Of a DNA stretch of 33,868 nucleotides, positions 27,491 to 33,868 are shown piece after piece. The position numbers and the translations under genes are program-made. A model generated the notes under the pieces. That model saw only the letters and a list, made by a program, of their open reading frames with translations, was not told where the DNA came from and did not search any database. The DNA is taken from positions 1 through 33,868 of the forward strand of contig PVBP01000027.1 in the NCBI GenBank assembly GCA_002995625.1. The letters run 5' to 3'. The DNA comes from Lysobacteraceae bacterium (GTDB lineage Bacteria > Pseudomonadota > Gammaproteobacteria > Xanthomonadales > Ahniellaceae). Position 1 is the first letter of the stretch. The number at the start of each line of letters is the position of its first letter.

Positions 27491-27752
27491 ATGAGCCGCA
27501 GAGGACCGATCCTGCTGGCACTGGCGATCGGGAGGCGACGGGAACGAGCCGGACCGGCCGGCGTGGCTGAAGGCCGCGCCGGTCGATCGATCCACCCTGC
27601 CGCGGATCACGCCGGAGCAGGCGGAGGAAGCGCAGACGCTCGCGACGACCTGGATCGACGAGCGCCGCCGCCATCGCGAGGCACGCCAGGCCGCGATGGC
27701 GCGTGCCGGCATCTCCGAGGCCGAGCGCCTGGAAGACCCGTGCCTTAACTGA
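27491..27752 (+). pseudogene. Small exported-looking protein gene with an apparent frameshift
   Basis: An ATG with a good GGGAGAG site opens MSRRGPILLALAIG, a signal-peptide-like start. From about 27534 the coding character switches frame and continues as GDGNEPDRPAWLKAAP..., with TPEQAEEAQTLATTWIDERR and [18 protein letters not shown] before a TGA. The second frame has no start of its own, being closed by a TGA overlapping the ATG. Removing one base near 27533 would give about 86 residues: a signal peptide followed by a helical acidic/basic domain. It is either a decayed gene, a sequencing error or, less likely, a programmed shift. Function unknown. Confidence 0.55.
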
Positions 27753-27832
27753 GCGACGGGCCGAGGGGCGCTGCTAACCTCGCGCCCTTTCGCGCCACGG
27801 GCCCGGCGGCCCGTCCATCGGGGGAATCGACG

Positions 27833-29188
27833 ATGCAGGGACTCGGGGAACAGATCGGCGACGTGCTGTTCGGCTTCTTCGGGCTCGCGTGCCTGGTCGC
27901 GCTGACCTGGCTGTTCTCGAACGCGAAGGGCCGCGTCGACTGGAAGCTGGTCGCGACCGGCATCGCGCTCCAGATCGGCTTCGCGATGCTGGTGCTGCTG
28001 GTCCCGGGCGGGCGCGAGGTGTTCGGCTTCCTCGCCAAGCTGTTCGTGCGGGTGCTCGAGTTCACGAAGGACGGCTCGGGCTTCGTGTTCGGGCCGCTGA
28101 TCAACGCCGCGACGCCCGAGGGCGAGCCGACGCCGTGGGGCTTCGTGCTCGCGTTCCAGGTCCTGCCGACGATCATCTTCTTCGCCGCGCTGATGGGCGC
28201 GCTCTACCACCTCGGCGTGATGCAGGCGATCGTCCGCGGCATCGCGTGGGGCATCACCCGGGTCATGAACGTCTCCGGTGCCGAGACCACCAGCGTGACC
28301 GCGAGCATCTTCGTCGGCCAGACCGAGGCGCCGCTGACCGTCAAGCCGTACATCGCGCGGATGACCGAATCGGAACTCCTGACGATGATGATCGGCGGCA
28401 TGGCGCACATCGCCGGTGGCGTGCTCGCGGCCTACGTGCTGATGCTGGGCGGCGGCGACCAGTCGCAGATGGAGTTCTTCGCCAAGCACCTGCTGACGGC
28501 CAGCATCATGGCCGCACCGGCGACGCTGGTGATCGCGAAGATCCTGATCCCCGAGACCGGCGAGCCGCTGACCCGGGGCACGGTCAGGATCAACGTCGAG
28601 AAGCACACCGTCAACGTGATCGACGGCGCCGCGACCGGCGCCGCCGACGGCGTGCGCCTCGCGCTCAACGTCGGCGGCATGCTGATCGCGTTCATCGCGC
28701 TGATCGCGATGCTGAACGCGCCGCTGGCCTGGCTCGGCGGACTCGAGTGGTTCGGCTCGGGCTGGTCGATCAACCAGGCGCTGACGACGAATCCCGAAGC
28801 CCCGGTCGTGCTGAGCCTGCAGGTGATCCTCGGCTACCTGCTGAAGCCGATCGCGTGGGTGATCGGCGTGCCGTGGTCCGAGGCCGACGTCGTCGGCAGC
28901 CTGATCGGCGTCAAGATCGTGCTCAACGAGTTCGTCGCCTACCTCGAACTGGCGAAGGTCCAGGAGCAGCTCTCGCCGCACTCGGTGCTGATCGCGACCT
29001 ACGCGCTGTGCGGATTCGCGAACTTCGCGTCGATCGCGATCCAGATCGGCGGCATCGGCGGCCTGGCGCCCGAGCGCCGCTCGGACCTCGCGCGCTTTGG
29101 CCTCCGCGCCGTGCTCGGCGGTTCGATCGCGACGATGATGACCGCGACCATCGCCGGCGTGCTGTCGAAGCTCGGCGGGATCGGCTGA
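27833..29188 (+). CDS. NupC-type concentrative nucleoside transporter
   Basis: A 451-residue inner-membrane CNT family symporter (nucleoside with H+ or Na+). The N-terminal helices, the central [16 protein letters not shown] motif and the later [11 protein letters not shown] motif, both in the substrate/ion site, are intact. [20 protein letters not shown] is the conserved scaffold segment near the C terminus. A GGGGGAA site lies shortly before the ATG. The PfkB kinase that follows by 11 bases is a logical partner for phosphorylating an imported nucleoside or its ribose. Confidence 0.94.
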   Translation: MQGLGEQIGDVLFGFFGLACLVALTWLFSNAKGRVDWKLVATGIALQIGFAMLVLLVPGGREVFGFLAKLFVRVLEFTKDGSGFVFGPLINAATPEGEPTPWGFVLAFQVLPTIIFFAALMGALYHLGVMQAIVRGIAWGITRVMNVSGAETTSVTASIFVGQTEAPLTVKPYIARMTESELLTMMIGGMAHIAGGVLAAYVLMLGGGDQSQMEFFAKHLLTASIMAAPATLVIAKILIPETGEPLTRGTVRINVEKHTVNVIDGAATGAADGVRLALNVGGMLIAFIALIAMLNAPLAWLGGLEWFGSGWSINQALTTNPEAPVVLSLQVILGYLLKPIAWVIGVPWSEADVVGSLIGVKIVLNEFVAYLELAKVQEQLSPHSVLIATYALCGFANFASIAIQIGGIGGLAPERRSDLARFGLRAVLGGSIATMMTATIAGVLSKLGGIG

Positions 29189-29199
29189 CCGCAGCGACG

Positions 29200-30195
29200 A
29201 TGGCCGCGCCGCCGCGCATCATCGTCGTCGGCTCCTACGTCCAGGACCACTGCTGGACCTGCGACACCTTCCCGCTGACCGGCGAGACGCGGATCGGCAC
29301 CTTCTCGACCGGACCCGGCGGCAAGGGATTCAACCAGGCCGTCGCCTGCCACCGGCAGGGGGTGCCGACGCGCTTCCTCGGCGCGATCGGGCGTGACGCG
29401 CTGGCGGCGACCGCGCGGCGTTTCAGCGAGGAGATCGGCCTGCCCGCGGACTTCGAGGAATGCCCGGACAGCGCCACGGCCGCCTCGAGCATCGTGGTCG
29501 ACGCGCGCGGCGACAACCGCATCGTCGTCGCGCTCGGCGCCAACGCGCTGCTGTCGGCCGCCTTCGTCCGCTCGCGCGCGGCCCACTTCCGCGACGCCCG
29601 CGTCGTCGTGACCCAGCTCGAGAACCGCATCGAGGCGAGCCACGCCGCGCTGACGATGGCGCGCGAGGCCGGCGCGATCGCGCTGCTGAATCCCGCGCCG
29701 CGGAACCCGGATGCGCCGGCCGACCTGATCCGCCTCGCCGATCTCACCACCCCGAACGAGACCGAGTTCGCGTGGCTGATCGAGCAACTGCTCGGCGATG
29801 CGGCCGCCGCGCGGGACGCCCTCGACGCCGCCGCGCTGCCCGATGACGAGCTCCTCGCCCTGTGCGCCCGGCTCGGACTGCCGACGGTGATCGTGACCCT
29901 TGGCGCGGCCGGTGCCTTCGTCGCGCATCGTGACGCCGACGCGCAGGCGCGCTGGCGTGACGACGCGCGGGCCTATCGGGTCGCGCCCGAGCCGGTCGCG
30001 GCGATCGACACCACCGGCGCCGGCGACGCCTTCAGCGGCGGGCTCGCCGCGGCGCTGGTGTTCGGCGCTGGGCGCCCGCTGCGCGAGGCCGTGATCCACG
30101 CGAACCGCGTCGCCGCGCTCTCGACCGAGACCCGCGGCACCGCGCCGGCGATGCCGACCCGTGAGGCCGTCGCCGCGCGCTTCGGCGGGCGCTGA
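29200..30195 (+). CDS. PfkB-family sugar/nucleoside kinase (ribokinase-like)
   Basis: A 331-residue ATP-dependent kinase. The PfkB signature 1 segment GGKGFNQAVACHRQG starts at residue 40, and signature 2 DTTGAGDAFSGGLAAAL contains the catalytic base D276. The anion-hole GAGD and the NPAPRNPDAP segment are typical of ribokinase. Its position directly after the nucleoside transporter suggests ribose, deoxyribose or a nucleoside as substrate. An insert of about 20 residues around 200-220 (LLGDAAAARDALDAAALPDDELL) is longer than in classic RbsK. Confidence 0.9.
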   Translation: MAAPPRIIVVGSYVQDHCWTCDTFPLTGETRIGTFSTGPGGKGFNQAVACHRQGVPTRFLGAIGRDALAATARRFSEEIGLPADFEECPDSATAASSIVVDARGDNRIVVALGANALLSAAFVRSRAAHFRDARVVVTQLENRIEASHAALTMAREAGAIALLNPAPRNPDAPADLIRLADLTTPNETEFAWLIEQLLGDAAAARDALDAAALPDDELLALCARLGLPTVIVTLGAAGAFVAHRDADAQARWRDDARAYRVAPEPVAAIDTTGAGDAFSGGLAAALVFGAGRPLREAVIHANRVAALSTETRGTAPAMPTREAVAARFGGR

Positions 30196-30242
30196 TCGCG
30201 GACCGGTTCGTCCGGCGGCCACCGGGACCGAGCTGCATCGGC

Positions 30243-30267
30243 ATCGCGAGCTGTGCTCGCTCCTACG
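30243..30267 (-). repeat. REP element copy A (GTAG type, inverted)
   Basis: On the minus strand it begins CGTAGGAGCGAG and ends GCTCGCGAT, a 25-base unit with an internal imperfect palindrome. It matches the GTAGGAGC-headed REP class common in Xanthomonadales. It forms an inverted pair with copy B 18 bases away. Confidence 0.75.
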
Positions 30268-30285
30268 ACGGAAATCCAGTTTCCC

Positions 30286-30310
30286 CGTAGGAGCGACCAA
30301 CGGTCGCGAT
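30286..30310 (+). repeat. REP element copy B (GTAG type)
   Basis: A 25-base unit starting CGTAGGAGCGACC and ending GGTCGCGAT, with GCGACC/GGTCGC forming the stem. It is inverted relative to copy A and direct relative to copy C. Confidence 0.8.
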
Positions 30311-30355
30311 CCGCAGGGCAGGCGGCGATCGCCGCAGCGCTGAATCGCAACACGT

Positions 30356-30380
30356 CGTAGGAGCGACCGAAGGTCGCGAC
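30356..30380 (+). repeat. REP element copy C (GTAG type)
   Basis: A 25-base unit almost identical to copy B (CGTAGGAGCGACC...GGTCGCGAC). Only the four loop bases and the last base differ. Confidence 0.8.
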
Positions 30381-30484
30381 CTGCGCGGAGGCCGGTTCCC
30401 GTCCGGGCGGCGAATCGCACCGAGGCCACCGCTGCCACGGCGCGCCGGTCGTGATTCAATCGGGGGCTTCGGAGGGGATCTCGG

Positions 30485-32113
30485 ATGGCATCGATCCGAA
30501 GCGCGGACGTGCTGGTCGCAGGCGGCGGGCTCGCGGGCATCGTCACCGCGCTCGAGGCGCTGCGCGCGGGGCTCTCGGTGATCGTCGTCGATCGCGACCG
30601 TGAGGACCGCTTCGGCGGCCTCGCGCGCTGGGCGTTCGGCGGCATGGCGCTGGTCGGCACGCCGCTGCAGGCGCGGATGAGGATTCCCGACACCCCCGAG
30701 GTCGCGCTGCGCGACTGGCTGCGCTTCGGCGAGCTCGATCCCGCCGACGCCTGGTCCGTGGCGTGGGCCCGGCACTACGTCGAACGCTCGCGGCCGGAGG
30801 TCCACGACTGGCTGCTCGGCGAGGGCCTGCGCTTCCTGCCGGCGGTCAACTGGGTCGAGCGCGGGCGCTACGGCGACGGCAACTCGCTGCCGCGCTACCA
30901 CATCGTCCAGGGCACCGCGCGCGAGCTGGTGCTGCGCCTCGGCGACGCGATGCGTCGCGCGGGCGCCGACGGCCGGCTGGCCGTACTGCATCGCCACCGG
31001 ATCGTCGGCCTCGACCGCGCGGGCGCGCGGGTGTCCGGCGCGCTCGCGATCGACGAGGCCACCGGCGGAGAGATCCGGTTGCGGGCCGACGCCGTGGTGC
31101 TGGCGATGGGCGGGCTCAACGGCGGACACGACGAGGTCCGGCGCAACTGGCCGCGCGACCGGCCGATGCCGGCGCGGATGCTGAACGGCGCGCACCCGTT
31201 CGCCGACGGTCGGCTGCACCGGCACGTCGCCGCGACGTTCGGCGCAGTGATCGTCAACCCGGGAGAGATGTGGAACTACGCGGCCGGCTTCCCGCATCCA
31301 TTCCCGCACTTCGACGGCCACGGGCTGTCGACGATCCCGTGCAAGTCGGCGCTCTGGCTCGACCACCGCGGCGAGCGGATCGGGCCGGAGCCGCTGGTCA
31401 CCGGCTTCGACACCCACTGGCTGTGCCAGCGCGTCGCCGCGCAGGAGAAGCCGTGGACCTGGCATCTCCTGAACCGCCGCATCGCGCGGCGCGAGTTCGC
31501 GATCTCGGGCGCCGAGCACAATCCGCGCATCCGCGACCGGCAGTTCATCCGCTTCGTGCTCGAGACCGTGTTCGGCAGCGACCGCCTGTGGCGGCAGATG
31601 CAGCGCGAGAGTCCCGATGTCCTGGTCGACGACACGCTCGCCGGCCTCGCGGCGAAGATGAACGCGCTGACCGCGACTCACGACGTCGATCCGGCGCGGC
31701 TCGCGCGGACCGTCGCCGACTTCGACGCCCAGTTCGCGGCCGGGCCGGCGCTGACCAACGACGACCAGATCCGGCGCATCGCGCACGCGCGGCAGTGGCG
31801 GCCGGACCGCCTGCGGACCTGCGCGCCGAAGCCGTTGAGCGCGCCCGGGGCCGGTCCCTTCATCGCGATCCGGATGCAGCTGATCACGCGCAAGAGCCTC
31901 GGTGGCCTGCGCACCGATCTCGCCAGCCGCGTGCTGGATGCGCGCGGCGAGCCGATCCCCGGCCTGTACTGCGTCGGCGAGGCGGCCGGCTTCGGCGGCG
32001 GCGGCTCGAACGGCAGGCGCTCGCTCGAAGGCACCTTCCTGCCGGGCTGCATCCTGACCGCGCGCGCCGCGGCGCGGTCGCTGCGTGGCCGGGCGGGACG
32101 GAGCCCCGAATGA
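30485..32113 (+). CDS. FAD-dependent dehydrogenase (KstD/fumarate-reductase-like family)
   Basis: A 542-residue flavoprotein. The Rossmann GGGLAG motif is at 13-18, with the VDRD acid end of the second strand. The central part (FPHFDGHGLSTIPCKSALWLDHRG) and the C-terminal GLYCVGEAAGFGGGGSNGRR with GTFLPGCILTARAAA are hallmarks of the 'FAD-binding dehydrogenase' branch related to 3-ketosteroid dehydrogenase and fumarate reductase. The substrate is unknown. GGAGGGG precedes the ATG. Its stop overlaps the next gene's ATG (ATGA), so it is translationally coupled to the FMN enzyme. Confidence 0.85.
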   Translation: MASIRSADVLVAGGGLAGIVTALEALRAGLSVIVVDRDREDRFGGLARWAFGGMALVGTPLQARMRIPDTPEVALRDWLRFGELDPADAWSVAWARHYVERSRPEVHDWLLGEGLRFLPAVNWVERGRYGDGNSLPRYHIVQGTARELVLRLGDAMRRAGADGRLAVLHRHRIVGLDRAGARVSGALAIDEATGGEIRLRADAVVLAMGGLNGGHDEVRRNWPRDRPMPARMLNGAHPFADGRLHRHVAATFGAVIVNPGEMWNYAAGFPHPFPHFDGHGLSTIPCKSALWLDHRGERIGPEPLVTGFDTHWLCQRVAAQEKPWTWHLLNRRIARREFAISGAEHNPRIRDRQFIRFVLETVFGSDRLWRQMQRESPDVLVDDTLAGLAAKMNALTATHDVDPARLARTVADFDAQFAAGPALTNDDQIRRIAHARQWRPDRLRTCAPKPLSAPGAGPFIAIRMQLITRKSLGGLRTDLASRVLDARGEPIPGLYCVGEAAGFGGGGSNGRRSLEGTFLPGCILTARAAARSLRGRAGRSPE

Positions 32114-33264
32114 TCGCGCGCTGCCCCGCCACCTGCGACGACTACCGCGCGCTCGCCCGCCGACGGCTGCCGCGGTTCCTGTTCGACTACGTCGACGGCG
32201 GCGCCGGCGACGAGCGCACGATGGCGGCCAACGTCGAGGCGTGGGCGCGGCTCGGCCTGCGCCAGCGGGTGATGATGAATGTCGATGGGGTCGCGACCGC
32301 GACCACGCTGGCCGGGGACGCGGCCAGCTTCCCGGTCGCGCTCGCCCCGGTCGGGCTGGTCGGCATGATGGCGCGGCGCGGCGAGGCGCAGGCCGCGCGA
32401 GCGGCCGAGGCGGTCGGGATCCCGTTCACGCTGTCGACGGTCGGCATCTGCGGCCTCGAGGAAGTCGCCGCCGCGAGCCCGGGGCGGCTGTACTGGTTCC
32501 AGCTCTACATGCTGCGCGATCGCGGCCTCGTCGCCGCGATGCTCGAGCGCGCATGGGCCGCGGGCGTCCGTACCATCGTGTTCACCGTGGACCTGCCGCT
32601 GCCCGGCATGCGGCATCGCGACACCCGCAACGGGCTCGGGCAGGCTGGCCTGCGGCCGAAGCTGCTGCGGCTCGTGCAGGTGCTGTCGCGTCCGCACTGG
32701 GTCGTGGACGTCGGGATCCGCGGCAAGCCGCACAGCTTCGGCAGCCTCGGTCCGCTGGTGCCGGCCGCGCGCGCGCTCGACGACTTCCGGGCCTGGGTCG
32801 ACGCGCAGTTCGACCCGACCGTCACCTGGTCCGACATCGGCTGGGTGCGCGAGCGCTGGCGCGGCAAGCTGCTGCTGAAGGGCGTGCTCGATCCGGACGA
32901 CGCCATCGCCGCGGTGTCGGCGGGCGCCGACGCACTGGTGGTCTCGAACCACGGCGGACGCCAGCTCGATGGCGCCTCCGCGACCGCGCAGGTCCTGCCA
33001 AGGATCGTCGCGCGCGTCGGCGAGCGCGCCGAGGTGCTGGTCGACGGCGGCATCCGCAGTGGCATCGACGTGTTCCGCGCGCTCGCGCTCGGCGCCCGCG
33101 GCGTGCTCGTCGGGCGGCCGTGGGTCTACGCGCTGGCCGGCGACGGCGAGCGCGGCGTACGCGCGCTGCTCGCGACCTGGCACGACGAGCTGCGCCGCAC
33201 GATGACGCTGGCCGGCGTCACCCGGGTCGGCGACATCGGCCCCCAGCATCTCGCCCGCGACTGA
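32110..33264 (+). CDS. FMN-dependent alpha-hydroxy-acid dehydrogenase
   Basis: A 384-residue TIM-barrel flavoenzyme of the L-lactate dehydrogenase / glycolate oxidase / mandelate dehydrogenase family. It oxidises a 2-hydroxy acid to the 2-keto acid. The proton-abstracting His281 and substrate-binding Arg284 lie in [11 protein letters not shown]257, D312 and the phosphate-binding GGIRSG and VLVGRPW are present. Coupling to a flavin dehydrogenase upstream and a TPP enzyme downstream suggests a pathway in which the keto acid made here is decarboxylated next. The substrate (lactate, mandelate-like or other) cannot be told from sequence. Confidence 0.9.
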   Translation: MIARCPATCDDYRALARRRLPRFLFDYVDGGAGDERTMAANVEAWARLGLRQRVMMNVDGVATATTLAGDAASFPVALAPVGLVGMMARRGEAQAARAAEAVGIPFTLSTVGICGLEEVAAASPGRLYWFQLYMLRDRGLVAAMLERAWAAGVRTIVFTVDLPLPGMRHRDTRNGLGQAGLRPKLLRLVQVLSRPHWVVDVGIRGKPHSFGSLGPLVPAARALDDFRAWVDAQFDPTVTWSDIGWVRERWRGKLLLKGVLDPDDAIAAVSAGADALVVSNHGGRQLDGASATAQVLPRIVARVGERAEVLVDGGIRSGIDVFRALALGARGVLVGRPWVYALAGDGERGVRALLATWHDELRRTMTLAGVTRVGDIGPQHLARD

Positions 33265-33301
33265 TGCCCACGATCCTCCGACGATCCGCAAGGAGTTCCC
33301 G

Positions 33302-33868
33302 ATGCCGAACGGCGCCCAGGCCCTGATCCAGACCCTCGCCGACGCCGGCATCGAGGTCTGCTTCACCAACCCCGGCACCAGCGAGATGCACTTCGTCGCC
33401 GCGCTCGACGACGAGCCGCGCATGCGCGCGGTGCTGACGCTGTTCGAAGGCGTCGCGACCGGCGCCGCCGACGGCTACGCGCGGATGGCCGGGAAGCCGG
33501 CGGCGACGCTGCTGCACCTCGGCTGCGGCCTCGGCAACGGCCTTGCGAACCTGCACAACGCGCGCAAGGGCAAGGTGCCGATCGTCAACATCGTCGGCGA
33601 CCACGCGACCTACCACGTGCCGCTCGACGCGCAGCTCCAGTCCGACATCGAGACGGTCGCGCGGAACGTCTCACCCGGCTTCGTCCGCACCTCGCAGCGG
33701 ACCGCGGACCTCGCGCGCGACGCGGTCGACGCGATCGCCGCCGCGATCGGACCGCCCGGCCAGGTCGCGACGCTGATCCTGCCGGCCGACGTGTCTTGGG
33801 GCGACGGCGGCGTGCCCTGCCCGCCACCGGCGCCGCCGGCGCCGAAGCCGGTCGACGCCGCGCGGATC
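33302..33868 (+). CDS. TPP-dependent enzyme, acetolactate-synthase/benzoylformate-decarboxylase-like (cut by window end)
   Basis: The first 189 residues of the N-terminal Pyr domain of a thiamine-diphosphate enzyme. Conserved Glu49 ([19 protein letters not shown]) activates the cofactor. NPGTSEM (24-30) and [15 protein letters not shown] with His72 align with the benzoylformate decarboxylase positions Ser26-containing NPGSNEL and His70. That pairing is seen in the ALS/BFDC part of the superfamily. The gene starts 37 bases after the FMN dehydrogenase, with AAGGAG just before the ATG. If it is a 2-keto-acid decarboxylase, the three genes would make a 2-hydroxy-acid degradation route. The remainder of the gene lies beyond the window. 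Confidence 0.85.
   Translation, partial: MPNGAQALIQTLADAGIEVCFTNPGTSEMHFVAALDDEPRMRAVLTLFEGVATGAADGYARMAGKPAATLLHLGCGLGNGLANLHNARKGKVPIVNIVGDHATYHVPLDAQLQSDIETVARNVSPGFVRTSQRTADLARDAVDAIAAAIGPPGQVATLILPADVSWGDGGVPCPPPAPPAPKPVDAARI

Overview
The window is about 34 kb of high-GC bacterial chromosome. No rRNA, tRNA, CRISPR array, integrase or intact transposon was seen. Gene content and order point to a gammaproteobacterium, most likely Xanthomonadales/Lysobacterales or a close relative. The supporting signs are the sdhCDAB-sdhE-ygfX-lolCD order, an IPTL-CTERM-like surface protein, GTAG-type REP elements and an aat gene. The species cannot be named from the sequence.

Layout, left to right. (1) 1-6655, minus strand: one dense block reading sdhAF4-like, sdhC, sdhD, sdhA, a small membrane protein, sdhB, sdhE, ygfX, lolC/E (lolF-like), lolD, and possibly the first codons of a further gene. 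It joins succinate dehydrogenase, its flavinylation factors and the lipoprotein-release ABC transporter. ygfZ (Fe-S/folate protein) is divergent at 6733. (2) 7727-10084, plus strand: an orphan PhnD-like periplasmic binding protein and exonuclease I (sbcB). (3) 10383-13591, minus strand: a three-gene unit of secreted proteins with lower GC than its surroundings. It encodes a LamG-like protein with a two-loop type I dockerin, a small cohesin-like protein, and a long cohesin-like/Ig-like protein with an IPTL-CTERM-like tail, and it ends in a strong terminator. This is the best candidate for an undescribed system. (4) 13904-18887: a DUF455 ferritin-like protein (minus), then a DUF482 GNAT protein, aat and an S9 peptidase lipoprotein (plus). 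(5) 18888-24022: a 650-base region without a convincing gene, a Fur-box-controlled FecA-like TonB receptor (minus) and, divergently, an ECF sigma / one-TM protein / double-PDZ protein cluster. (6) 24141-26551, minus strand: metY-metX with a long leader, a palindromic operator candidate and possible alternative RNA folds. (7) 26908-30195, plus strand: a GDT1/TMEM165-type cation exporter, a small frameshifted gene, a NupC-type nucleoside transporter and a PfkB sugar/nucleoside kinase. (8) 30243-30380: three REP copies. (9) 30485-33868, plus strand: a flavin dehydrogenase, an FMN alpha-hydroxy-acid dehydrogenase and a truncated TPP enzyme. Together they resemble a mandelate/benzoylformate-style 2-hydroxy-acid pathway.

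Most of the window is core metabolism and envelope upkeep. The accessory signal is concentrated in the cohesin/dockerin unit, the sigma/PDZ unit and the 2-hydroxy-acid cluster. All functional calls come from reading the translated sequence and motifs; no database search was run.
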